Source: Ciona savignyi
Lineage: Eukaryota > Chordata > Ascidiacea > Phlebobranchia > Cionidae
Assembly (NCBI GenBank): GCA_000149265.1
Contig: CH003364.1
Coordinates: forward strand, 955,765-1,019,764
Length of the DNA stretch: 64,000 bases
Direction of reading: 5' to 3'
Made by a program: the position numbers and the translations under genes. Positions 59,101 to 64,000 of this stretch are shown here, piece after piece (within the stretch, counting starts at the first letter, position 1; the number at the start of each line of letters is the position of its first letter). The notes below the pieces were generated by a model. The model did no database searches and had not been told where the DNA came from. It worked only from the letters and a program-made list of their open reading frames with translations.

Positions 59101-60811
59101 TATCTCGGTTGGTTAGTGCGTCCCTTTTAGCCTACATGTTGCAAGTTCAATACTGTTCATCGGCTGGTTGGCTGTGACCTTGGGCAAGGTATTTAACGGA
59201 CATTGTATAAAGTGGAATGATGGGTTCTATCAAATTGAAGAAATGTCTTACTCATACACAACACACTAAAACAGCGGTTCCCAAACTAGGCGCCGCGGCG
59301 CCCTGGGGAGACGCGAGACTTTGCCAGGGGCGCCGCGAAAGCATGCGGAAGTTGCTGCATTTATTGTTTTTTTTTTCACAAAAAAAAACAGTACATGTGT
59401 GTTACACCAGTAAAACGTTAATTGGAGATGTTTGAGCCTGGTGTGCAACCCCATACACTGGCATACAGCATTCGTTTTACTTGTAAAATCCATTGTTCGG
59501 TGTTATCTGCCACTATTTGCTCACTAACATGGCATTGTTTTCGAATAAGTGGTTTGTCAAATAACTGCTTTGCATTAATTAACTGTTCGTCACTTTAGTA
59601 GTTTAGTGAATAGTTTTAAAGAGTTTGAATGGTTATCCAAATGCATGCTATAGTCTGGATATACAATATACAATACATGCAGTTTGAAAATTTCGGCTTT
59701 ATGAGGTAGCCGCAAGGTTTAATAAGTTTACAAAAGGCGCCGCCAACAAAAAAGTTTGGGAACCGCTGCACTAAAATACGGTGGGCGCGAGGTAATCTGA
59801 CGATTACACCTGTGTGTTAACGGCCCTTCCGTTTTTGTATTCGGGGGGATAAATATGAATATCCTGTCCTATTCTATAGTGACCGTTATTGTACTCTCCT
59901 GGCGTTCATGGAAAAATATCAGCATATTTAAACGCGGGTAACAATAATTCGGAAGCGTACGCCTATAGAGGATAACAGGCCTATTGTTTAACCATAAAAT
60001 ACCATACGGCATATGCTTATGTGTGAACATCTAATTATGGTTGATGACTTATATTTGTGAAATAAGGAAATAAGAGACATTTTAAAAACAGATGTTAATT
60101 AAGTCTTTATTCAGCGTTATACTGTACGCTGCTTTCGTTCAGTGGGATCACGCCACTTAAATTAACAGCTAGACTGCACGCTTTGTGGGCTACAACTACG
60201 CCAACATAAACAAACAAACAATGATAGAAAAACGTAGGCCCAACACGTTACAAAAACATGCTGATGTGTCGTGAACACTTACTTTTTTATTTTTGTCCTT
60301 CGATTTGAATACTCCATCGAATTCAACAACCGAATCATCTTCGGCTGAAAACAAATACATAATCTCATATTGTGCATAGCAACATATCTATATTATGTCA
60401 TTTTACGTATAAGGAAACTTGTCTTTACAAATCATATATTGTGTAAAGCATCATGGCTTCGTTAAAGAGCTGATCAGTTGCGGTAGACTATACATTTAAC
60501 TGTTTAAATTTTATGCAATAAACAACCATAATTAGCACTGTTTTATTTAACAGGTTATTTTATGACTAAGAGACTGCAGTCTTACTTTCTTTCACCGGAC
60601 TGGCCAGTGTAATGGTTGGCGTGTTTTGCCCCCACAACGAAGATGAAGATGTTGCCCTATGAAGTCTTGAAGCAACTTTTTTCATTGTACTCTTGCGTTT
60701 CGGAGGTCTTGGCGCAGAAGCATTCATGCTGTTACTGCGTGCGGGTGATGGCCCTTCGGAACCAGCTTCGCTGTCAAGCGAGTTCCCCCCTTTCTCTGAT
60801 ATAACTTCCAT
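35072..60811 (-). CDS. EXOC6: Exocyst complex component 6 (Sec15) gene, 21 exons
   Basis: Sec15 is the exocyst subunit that tethers recycling and secretory vesicles to the plasma membrane and binds Rab GTPases (family knowledge). Exons 4-20 align along the whole vertebrate EXOC6 protein; conserved landmarks include RDIERMCNFHYQGF, IREEIKDISMKELKDFLES, DLVDFSPVYKCLHIF, KSTNLLLTRTL, KVAQTACMSAC and SEPVPGF. Every junction keeps phase. Summed coding length is 4332 nt, about 1443 residues against 804 in human. The excess comes from an N-terminal extension (exons 1-4) and a 488-residue NPF-rich insert (exons 8-9). The start ATG at 60811 has an in-frame TAG just upstream. Exon 17 is broken by small insertions, and the last exon is the least certain. 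The gene lies upstream of COG3 on the same strand. Introns carry many SINEs and hAT-type elements. Confidence 0.95.
35661..35858 (-). mobile_element. SINE copy with internal deletion
   Basis: ATTCATGTTTATCCCCGTGA, GCAATCGTCAGACCACCTCA, ACCGACTAGCTAGCGACCAG and CCACCAGACTAACCGGTCGG. Confidence 0.87.
37018..37130 (-). CDS. EXOC6: EXOC6 exon 20
   Basis: HRNIFASLSKQEREKKKLLE then TVVRQLRGIVNG matches vertebrate NNIFAQFRKNDRDKQKLIETVVKQLRSLVNG. Ends in phase 1 at donor GTAAGT, close to the vertebrate C-terminus. Confidence 0.94.
37576..37762 (-). CDS. EXOC6: EXOC6 exon 19
   Basis: SEPVPGFRDGALQMSFVELR, LLDLFLSWDWSSYLADYG and KYLRVSPGTALTLLEK: the conserved Sec15 C-terminal domain. Phase 1 in, phase 2 out. 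A 25-bp minisatellite sits about 35 bp upstream of its acceptor. Confidence 0.96.
37797..38037. repeat. 25-bp minisatellite in an EXOC6 intron
   Basis: Unit like AACAAATATTTTCAGCAATG plus ATTTC; the last copies are nearly perfect and the earlier ones diverged. Lies in the intron just upstream of exon 19. Confidence 0.9.
38137..38252 (-). mobile_element. SINE copy, head half
   Basis: GGTAATGTCCGTTAAGTGCC, ACGACTAGCTAGCGACAAGT and AAACCACTGAGCTAATCGGC. Lies close to EXOC6 exon 18. Confidence 0.82.
38274..38415 (-). CDS. EXOC6: EXOC6 exon 18
   Basis: SKVAQTACMSACRHISARLM and LQQFNLDVMQCE match vertebrate GKVAQTACMSACQHLSTSLM and VQQFNLDVIQCE. Phase 0 in, phase 1 out, donor GTAAGT. Confidence 0.96.
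38699..38831 (+). mobile_element. SINE copy, tail half
   Basis: AATCATACATAACACACTGT, GGGCACGAGGTGATCTGACG and GTGTGTTTACACCCTTGG. Confidence 0.8.
38925..39083 (-). CDS. EXOC6: EXOC6 exon 17, reading frame broken by small insertions
   Basis: Homologous to vertebrate IYTKLNQKIDEF...FTHLP, but its pieces lie in different frames: IYIKL in frame 1, NSKIDEFFEL in frame 2, GEYD in frame 3, RASRYLLDLIAFL and VFTNLP back in frame 1. The acceptor TTTATAG and donor GTAAGT are intact. At 159 nt it is six bases longer than the vertebrate counterpart, as expected from two 1-base and two 2-base insertions. As written it contains stops. Consensus error, a null allele and true decay are all possible; the first seems likeliest. 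Confidence 0.75.
39161..39623. repeat. 463-bp repeat, copy 1
   Basis: Begins AAGATGGCGTATAACC and ends GAACGCCTCCT. I find one mismatch to copy 2 at 40440-40902. Contains GTAAAATAAAGGTGTTG, a polyadenylation-like signal. Lies in the EXOC6 intron, 78 bp from exon 17. Confidence 0.97.
40440..40902. repeat. 463-bp repeat, copy 2
   Basis: Direct copy of 39161-39623, with 816 bp between them. The flanks of the pair show no obvious target-site duplication. Confidence 0.97.
41098..41188 (-). mobile_element. SINE copy, tail fragment
   Basis: GGATATTCAGGTTTATC, GGGGGTTACACACAGGTAAT and CGTCAGATCACCTC. Confidence 0.75.
41291..41452 (-). CDS. EXOC6: EXOC6 exon 16
   Basis: LVQIIVNTTHLENSCQHIEE and LVGVSTFKDARNGTEEQ match vertebrate VQIIINTTHLEQACKYLEDF and LYGLSTFKDARHAAE. 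54 codons, phase 0 at both ends. Confidence 0.95.
41709..41936 (+). mobile_element. SINE copy, head truncated
   Basis: GTCAGTTGTGTCCATGGACA, AACAGACATTGCCTGAACCC and GGGCGCGAGGTGATCTGATG through TTCACGGAGATAAACATAAA. Its end abuts EXOC6 exon 15. Confidence 0.85.
41939..42050 (-). CDS. EXOC6: EXOC6 exon 15
   Basis: SSTEVDDMIRKSTNLLLTRT and QKPSLGLTE, almost identical to vertebrate STEIDDMLRKSTNLLLTRTL...RKPHIGLTE. Phase 2 in, phase 0 out, donor GTTTGA. Confidence 0.95.
42145..42316. mobile_element. Truncated third copy of the same family
   Basis: Right half only: GAATAAAAAACGGTTG, AAAATTCTTACTTGTGTGGC, ATGCGTCACACGAGTAAACA and a decayed ATTTTTGTCCTTGAG end. Confidence 0.7.
42580..42706 (-). 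CDS. EXOC6: EXOC6 exon 14
   Basis: PRKLPFSRFVPRIFGEMKRF then ILSCLEYCEDLHL aligns with vertebrate PKKFPMSQSVPHIYIQVKEF...SESLHRS. Acceptor AATGCAG, donor GTAGCT; phase 1 in, phase 2 out, fitting both neighbours. More diverged than the adjacent exons. Confidence 0.9.
43046..43325 (-). mobile_element. SINE copy, near full length
   Basis: TTATTCATATTTATTCCCGT, GGTTAACACACAGGCAATCG, GGGTTCAGGCAATTTTCGTT and ACTGACTAACTAGTGATTAG. Confidence 0.88.
43420..43759. mobile_element. hAT-like MITE, 340 bp, degraded target duplication
   Basis: Ends CAGTTTTTCCCAACC and GGTTGGGAAACACTG form inverted repeats. Flanks ATTGAGAC and GTCTAGAC agree at 5 of 8 bases. Its right end lies about 20 bp from EXOC6 exon 13. 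Confidence 0.75.
43780..43966 (-). CDS. EXOC6: EXOC6 exon 13
   Basis: AYGFPVSRLFGLLMEMRDSY and KFMEIFDEDNYTAM match vertebrate GYGFPVNRLFDLLFEIRDQY...IFEEDNY. Ends in phase 1 at donor GTGAGT. A small inverted-repeat element begins about 20 bp downstream. Confidence 0.95.
44086..44711 (-). mobile_element. SINE copy interrupted by a hAT-like element
   Basis: SINE sequence from ATTTATGTTTATCCCTGTGA to CAACCTTTCGGTTAAAA, then the 334-bp insertion at 44330-44663, then GGTTAAAAGGAGACTAAGCT at the SINE head. Confidence 0.9.
44330..44663. mobile_element. hAT-like non-autonomous element with 8-bp target duplication
   Basis: Ends CAGTGATTCCCAACTG and GGTTGGAAACCACTG (imperfect inverted repeats), flanked on both sides by GGTTAAAA. 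No transposase frame. Inserted into a SINE whose sequence resumes after the second GGTTAAAA. Confidence 0.93.
44979..45906. mobile_element. hAT-like element, 928 bp, perfect 24-bp terminal inverted repeats
   Basis: Both ends begin TAGGGATGCACAAACTAGAA (continuing TATC), flanked by the 8-bp duplication CCTACAAC. No transposase reading frame visible. Lies in the EXOC6 intron between exons 12 and 13; the perfect ends suggest recent activity. Confidence 0.96.
45975..46046 (-). CDS. EXOC6: EXOC6 exon 12
   Basis: 24 codons, VYCSDAISMMKVKNLIVIFA then DTLK, matching vertebrate ELKNLTVIFADTLQ. Phase 0 at both ends. One end of a hAT-like element lies 68 bp downstream in the next intron. Confidence 0.93.
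46111..46231 (-). CDS. EXOC6: EXOC6 exon 11
   Basis: FFVVEDHVLHTAPNLIS and LWEMALSKLVAVLQTDS match vertebrate FFVVEDHILHVTQGL...LWNMALSKIIAVL. Phase 2 in, phase 0 out, donor GTATGT. Confidence 0.95.
46722..46816 (+). mobile_element. SINE tail fragment
   Basis: GGTGGGCGAGAGGTGATCTG, CCGTGTGTTAACCCCCTTGA and AAACATAAATATCCTGTCC. Confidence 0.8.
46852..47051 (-). CDS. EXOC6: EXOC6 exon 10
   Basis: DLVDFSPVYKCLHIFGLVGS, FETYYRTQRKNQARLVLEP and the start of QIVGFFVVEDH. Directly homologous to vertebrate EXOC6 after its variable linker. Phase 0 in, phase 2 out, donor GTAAGT. Confidence 0.96.
48340..49341 (-). CDS. EXOC6: EXOC6 exon 9, second NPF-rich cassette
   Basis: 334 codons, phase 0 at both ends (acceptor TTTGCTCTAG, donor GTATGT after RIYQ). 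The first 200 residues hold nine NPF motifs spaced 7-30 residues apart, then a Pro/Arg/Lys patch (VKAPPRRRKKRAPLSPPDN) of the kind SH3 domains bind, then a Ser/Gln-rich tail. If the donor is not used, translation stops at a TGA four codons later (stop ends at 48328), giving a truncated Sec15. Splicing into exon 10 (DLSASDLVDF) restores the conserved protein. Confidence 0.82.
50180..50641 (-). CDS. EXOC6: EXOC6 exon 8, first NPF-rich cassette
   Basis: 154 codons, phase 0 at both ends (acceptor ATTTGTCAG, donor GTAGGA), so it can be included or skipped without changing frame. Carries four NPF motifs, most in acidic context (NPFDEEP, NPFEDS, NPFLSA, NPFAEE), plus a Gln/Arg-rich stretch (RLQQQKLSVRRNQR). 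No resemblance to vertebrate Sec15. The composition suggests an intrinsically disordered segment. Confidence 0.85.
50758..50879. mobile_element. Small hAT-like MITE, 122 bp
   Basis: Ends TAGGCTGCAACGAT and CATTGTAGCCCTA (imperfect inverted repeats). Flanks GATATAAG and CATATAAG match at 7 of 8 bases. Lies in the intron between EXOC6 exons 7 and 8. Confidence 0.82.
52703..52907 (-). CDS. EXOC6: EXOC6 exon 7
   Basis: YYSALKTLEQLERTHLP, then YRFCEIM and IREEIKDISMKELKDFLES, ending at AMKQ. In vertebrates AMKQ is followed by a variable linker; here it is followed by the NPF exons. Phase 2 in, phase 0 out, donor GTCAGT. Confidence 0.95.
52998..53115. mobile_element. Degraded copy of the 54526-type MITE
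   Basis: Shares CTGTATCTAACCATA and ATTGAATACTATTCATGTAA with the other copies and ends GAAGTTGCCCACCAATG. The left terminus is eroded. Confidence 0.65.
53267..53451 (-). CDS. EXOC6: EXOC6 exon 6
   Basis: Helical segment with QQRNVASAIEKLSMCLPVLQ and MYAKMCEQMKAGR, homologous to the vertebrate block ending in LCLPVLEMYSKLKEQM. Phase 0 in, phase 2 out, donor GTTGGT. Confidence 0.95.
53592..53831. mobile_element. hAT-like MITE, 240 bp
   Basis: Ends CAGGAGTCTGCAACCTTTTG and GGTGGCCGACACCTG, flanked by the exact 8-bp duplication GGTTAGGT. Same terminal family as the element at 55384. Confidence 0.94.
54526..54689. mobile_element. hAT-like MITE, 164 bp
   Basis: Ends CAGACATGGGCAACAT and AGTTACACACCCCTG with exact 8-bp duplication CCCTAGCC. 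Internal sequence shared with the elements at 22369 and 63430 and a fragment near 52998-53115. Confidence 0.92.
54976..55141 (-). CDS. EXOC6: EXOC6 exon 5
   Basis: AVYEGNDHAKFLDRLDCRI followed by RDIERMCNFHYQGFIESITE: the most conserved N-terminal block of Sec15. Enters in phase 2 (one base completes Arg) and ends in phase 0 at donor GTGGGT. Confidence 0.95.
55384..55940. mobile_element. hAT-like element, 557 bp
   Basis: Ends CAGGAGTCGGCAACCTTTTC and GTAGGTTGCCGACCCCTG, flanked by the exact 8-bp duplication TTCTAGTG. Lies in the intron between EXOC6 exons 4 and 5. Confidence 0.95.
57641..57938 (+). mobile_element. SINE copy with a 32-bp internal duplication
   Basis: Head GGTTAGTCTGGTGGTTTAGT, B box GATTCGAAACTGG. 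The segment CAAAACTGGACGCTTACTAG is a near repeat of the preceding 32 bp. Then the normal body and tail. Confidence 0.88.
58367..58547 (-). CDS. EXOC6: EXOC6 exon 4 (start of the conserved Sec15 N-terminus)
   Basis: Phase 1 in, phase 2 out (donor GTAGGA). The last part (MIIQEIESGFFLGPVLR) matches the extreme N-terminus of vertebrate EXOC6 (ILQEIEST...GPTLR). This ties the upstream extension to the gene. Confidence 0.88.
58786..58990 (-). CDS. EXOC6: EXOC6 exon 3
   Basis: Acceptor TTATAG, donor GTAGTT; phase 0 in, phase 1 out. Basic and proline-rich (MKRFRKQSMGGKMKPFGPKN), then TPTPQQMPILEISEELNYR. Not recognisable in vertebrate Sec15. Confidence 0.78.
59098..59869 (+). mobile_element. SINE copy interrupted by a hAT-like element
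   Basis: Head CTCGGTTGGTTAGTGCG to ATACACAACACACTAAAA, then the 497-bp element at 59272-59768, then CACTAAAATACGGTGGGCGC and the tail GAATATCCTGTCC. Confidence 0.9.
59272..59768. mobile_element. hAT-like element, 497 bp
   Basis: Ends CAGCGGTTCCCAAACTAGGC and AGTTTGGGAACCGCTG, flanked by the exact 8-bp duplication CACTAAAA. Inserted into a plus-strand SINE that continues on the far side. Confidence 0.95.
60283..60344 (-). CDS. EXOC6: EXOC6 exon 2
   Basis: Acceptor TTTTCAG, donor GTAAGT. Enters in phase 1 and leaves in phase 0. Encodes an acidic then lysine-rich stretch (EDDSVVEFDGVFKSKDKNKK). Part of the lineage-specific N-terminal extension. Confidence 0.78.
60586..60811 (-). CDS. EXOC6: EXOC6 exon 1 (start codon)
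   Basis: Starts MEVISEKGGNSLD. It is Ser/Pro-rich with a basic patch (PKRKSTMKKVASRLHR) and ends in phase 1 at donor GTAAGA. It has no counterpart in vertebrate EXOC6; it is assigned to this gene by exact phase continuity through exons 2-4. An in-frame TAG lies four codons upstream of the ATG. Confidence 0.8.
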
Positions 60812-61862
60812 ATTGAGGTATTCCTAAGCTGTTGCCAGCACATGGTTGATACTTTTGTTAAAAATCCACATTTCGAATTGAAAATACAGTCACCACACCA
60901 TTACCTAATCTTCACTCACTGCTACTTAACATAAAATTTATAAAGAGTTTGTAAGTTTTTCACTGTTGTGGTTTCATTAAAATATTAAACTGTCAATTAC
61001 ATACAGCTCATCAACTTCTAGCGTTACAAATTCTTAGCAAGAAACTTTTAATTGCGAATTCCTTCCGGTGTAAGCCTAATGTTTATGTTGTCTTCTGCAC
61101 ACTAGCTAGGCAATTGTAACCTAAACATGCTAACCTTATCGAAACACCTCGAAAGCGGGCGACCTATACTGCCTGTTCAGATCACGCTATGAACAAGCAA
61201 CACTAGCGTGGAGTAGTGATTCTCTCTCCTACAGGAAGTCTATAATTATTTCAAATGAAACGAACACGAACAGTTTTCACGAACTTTTCAAAGCAATTGT
61301 AGTCCTGACTCAGCAAATAGGCACTTTCTCCACATACGTTTTAGTTAGATGCTTCAGAAAGATGTAGCCTATGCTGGGAAACTAATACATTCACTGGCAA
61401 CAAAATTGTTGCGTTGTTTTAATATTATTCTAAAACCTTTAAAATTTGTATTAATTGCCCTTTACGAACTCGGCTAAAACAAATATGTACGTATCAGTGT
61501 GTTGCATTACATCATTCCGCATACAATCTATTGATTTATTACGACTGCAGTTCCGTAGGCAGGGCCTGGTACACGTCTGTTCGTTGTACGTTACTTATTA
61601 AACCAGAAAGTCCCAGGGGTGTGCTGGACTGTTGGTGAACAAGAAATGGGCAATCGATTCACTTCATCAATATATACAAACTTATATGAACCCATGATCA
61701 AATTGACTGTTTGTGTTTAAAACGATATAAAACAAATCTCCCTACAAATATTCATTTGTCAAAGCGGAATAACCCAGTTGTAATGGGTTAAACCGCCCAA
61801 AGTTGCTTGTTGACACGGTACTCAAACACAGTGGCTAAATTGGTCGATTATATACTAAAAAG

Positions 61863-61942
61863 TGGTTCTCAACCTTTTTAACCCATTGACTATTTCCTTT
61901 TTAACCTTTTTAACCCAATAAATACTGGGGTTGAGAAACGAA
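61863..61942. mobile_element. Possible remnant of a hAT-type MITE
   Basis: GTGGTTCTCAACCTTTTT at the left and GGGGTTGAGAAACG at the right, about 80 bp apart, with an internal short duplication. Too short to be sure. Confidence 0.4.
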
Positions 61943-62480
61943 CTACTAAAGCTATGTCTGTACCGTTCACGTTGCACTTTTGCTATACCGGCGTAGTAAC
62001 AGTTTGCTACACCGGCGTAGAAAGAGTACGTGGTAGTGGTGTTGCTTATACTGACTAATACCCAAATTTCTGTGTGGCTTGCAGCACCCACCCACGGGGA
62101 TAAACAAATACCTATCACATTGTATATTAACACCATTCACCATATACGTCTGCGTAGGCTACTATAGCAACGTATGACACCATTTTATTTCAAATGACGT
62201 GACGTGTTTTAACGACTGTGTAATGCAACATTTTTCGTCTTTTCCTGTTCCGTAACTTGCCATTATATAATGCTGGGGCAAAAATGAATAAAGTATACTA
62301 AACGGGCTTGTGAATCGCATTCTGATTTTATGTTGACATATCGGGAAACTTGGCAACTGGTAAAGTTTGTGACAATTTATAGTTGCTGTAATTCCGCAAT
62401 GGTTGTTGGATTGTAAACGTTCCGTGATGTACCCTTATTGGTTAAAAAAATAAATTTTAACAACTTTTGTGAAATCTTTT

Positions 62481-62614
62481 GTGATTCCCCTAATGTTTGT
62501 TTGGAAGCAGCATGTTCTAGGCTGCGCGCCGCTGTTCACTTTTAGCTGTAAAGTTTTGTAATAGTGGAGCAATGCTTTTTGAAATAAAGGTGTTGATTTT
62601 GCATCGACTAGCTG
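62481..62614. repeat. Diverged third copy of the 463-bp repeat (middle part)
   Basis: Matches from GATTCCCC(A/T)AATGTTTG through GGCTGCGCGCCG, AGCTGTAAAGTTTTGTAAT and AATAAAGGTGTTG to CTAGCTG, with scattered substitutions. Shows that the repeat is dispersed and not only a local duplication. Confidence 0.88.
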
Positions 62615-62618
62615 CGTA

Positions 62619-62886
62619 CATGGGCAAACTACGGCCCGCGGACCAAATCCGGCCATGTGGGTCTTTAATCCTGGCCCGCTGAATAGCACATGATGCAAGA
62701 CTAATAACCGATGTCACAGCTATATTTGTGCGTCGCTTGACGACGCAACATTGCTTTCTGATTTTAAACACTACTACGCCGTATTTCTTAGTTTAATGTT
62801 TTTTAAACAATTACTAACTATATGCGAGTAGCGGATCAATCACTTGGCCATCCAGTCTTAAAATAAAATAAGTTTGCCCACCCCAG
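62619..62886. mobile_element. Probable hAT-like element, no target duplication seen
   Basis: Ends CATGGGCAAACTACGGCCCG and AAGTTTGCCCACCCCAG form inverted repeats of the widespread GGGCAAAC...GGCCCGCGG type. Immediately follows the diverged copy of the 463-bp repeat. Confidence 0.6.
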
Positions 62887-62931
62887 CTACAGATCCAAGC
62901 ATGGGGTCGTTGCGAAGACTGCATATTTATC

Positions 62932-62965
62932 GGTCGCGTTAACCATTCGGCCACGCGGTCGTACA
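62932..62965 (-). repeat. tRNA-Ser/Leu-like head fragment
   Basis: Minus strand reads GACCGCGTGGCCGAATGGTT AACGCGACCG, a clear A-box region. No matching T-arm within tRNA distance. Confidence 0.45.
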
Positions 62966-63118
62966 CGATTACCAGCACCATCTAACGGCAAGCAATTTCT
63001 GTATTTCGTTGTTTCAGTGCCGTGTATGCAAGACCTCCGAATATAGTGATATCACGTTCAAGTAGCCTTAATTCTGAAAATGTTCCTTTTTGTTAAGCGA
63101 CATCAGTCCGACTAAATA

Positions 63119-63412
63119 GCTTGGTGGGTTATTCACCTTTCAGCGGAAAAATTTCGAAACTGGTCGCAAGCCAGTCAGTTGGTTAATTCAGGCAAGCCAC
63201 TAAGACAAAGGGAACATTGCCTAACTCGGTTAAGCGGGTTATACTAATTTAAAGAACTATCAATCATGCACAAACACTGCAGTGGCTCCGGTGACTCGAC
63301 GGTGGTAATCGGAGAACTCCTCTTACGTAATCGCGAGGTAATCTGACAATTGCCCGTGTGATATCGCTAATTGCGTTTTCCCATTCACGAGGATAAACAA
63401 GAAAATATACAA
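63119..63412 (+). mobile_element. SINE copy
   Basis: AGCTTGGTGGGTTATTCACC, GAACATTGCCTAACTCGG, AGTGGCTCCGGTGACTCGAC, then a short extra segment, then CGCGAGGTAATCTGACAATT and CACGAGGATAAAC. Confidence 0.83.
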
Positions 63413-63429
63413 CTCTGCATGTTGTAGAC

Positions 63430-63607
63430 CAGGGGTGGGCGACTGCTCTGGTCAGCAACCAGATGTGGGAAAATAAAGTTCTTGGTCGGCCGGATTATTA
63501 CATGAATAGTATTGAATATCAATTTTACAGGGTATGGTTAGATACAGTCTGTGGGCCAGTCAAAATCCCTTCACAGGCCGGCCCTAACCATATTTTGCCC
63601 ATGCCTG
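63430..63607. mobile_element. hAT-like MITE related to 22369 and 54526
   Basis: Ends CAGGGGTGGGCGACTGCTC and TATTTTGCCCATGCCTG. Flanks TTGTAGAC and TTGCAGAG agree at 6 of 8 bases. Confidence 0.85.
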
Positions 63608-64000
63608 TTGCAGAGGAACAGGTGACTAGACTCCTTACTATTGACCTTACAAGGATCAAGCTTGAAAAACCTGAGGTGAGGATTTTAAAAGGACACAAAT
63701 TTAAACATCAAGTTTTTTTTTTATAAAAAAATATCTTTATTTGCATGCTATATAAAATATAAGTTGCACTTCTATACTACATACTAAAAAGTATAAAAAC
63801 GGAAAAGTTGAAGAGAGCATATTAAATAACAACAAAAAAGCTAACACAGAATTTTATCTTTGTACCAATATTGTATTAGCCATATATCAAGAAAAATACA
63901 TTTGTGGTAGCGAAATATTAGTAACAAGTGCTGTATGTCATATGAACTGTCCAAATTAACAAATTTTTACTTAAAACGGTTCAATAAATTTTTCTGGGTA

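Larger units (their letters stand above)
60812..64000. other. EXOC6 upstream region
   Basis: Repeats only (463-bp repeat fragment, two hAT-like elements, one SINE, a tRNA-like fragment). No further exon recognised. The EXOC6 promoter is expected in the first few hundred bases. Confidence 0.5.

Noticed and set aside
1-64000. CRISPR array, prophage, bacterial operon or other prokaryotic system
   Set aside because: The genes are intron-containing animal genes; no spacer-repeat pattern of constant length was seen.

Overview
This is eukaryotic DNA from an AT-rich, intron-rich animal genome. The most likely source is a tunicate (ascidian, Ciona-like). That assignment is an inference: the proteins are clearly chordate-like, introns are 0.2-5 kb, and the window is full of tRNA-derived SINEs and small hAT-type elements. 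No prokaryotic feature (operon, Shine-Dalgarno site, CRISPR) is supported. One assembly gap (N run) covers 29759-30599.

Three conserved genes lie head to tail on the minus strand. (1) An exocyst subunit EXOC6/Sec15 gene runs from 60811 down to about 35072. I rebuilt it as 21 exons; splice phase is continuous at every junction, although exon 17 is not open inside. (2) COG3, a Golgi tethering (COG complex) subunit, is a single uninterrupted reading frame at 33576-31051. (3) KANSL3, a subunit of the MOF/NSL histone acetyltransferase complex, runs from 29428 down to 12804. At least 15 exons are visible; its 5' exons probably lie in the gap, and two junctions in its C-terminal half do not yet close in phase.

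The most interesting signal is in EXOC6. Two phase-0/phase-0 exons (50180-50641 and 48340-49341) put a 488-residue, low-complexity segment with 13 NPF tripeptides exactly where vertebrate Sec15 has a short variable linker. NPF is the ligand of EH domains (EHD, Eps15 and intersectin families), so this looks like an exocyst subunit with a built-in endocytic-recycling adaptor. The same gene also has an N-terminal extension of about 200 residues. Exon 17 carries four small insertions that sum to six bases, and it lies next to a pair of near-identical 463-bp repeats, so a consensus error is likely there.

The rest is accessory DNA: about 17 copies of one tRNA-derived SINE; several hAT-like non-autonomous elements, seven with recognisable 8-bp target duplications, two of them nested inside SINEs; a dispersed element with CAGGGCCAAAAATCC ends; three minisatellites; and two AT microsatellites. 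Bases 1-12740 hold no gene I can support beyond one weak candidate reading frame at 10776-11135. Bases 60812-64000, upstream of EXOC6, hold only repeats.
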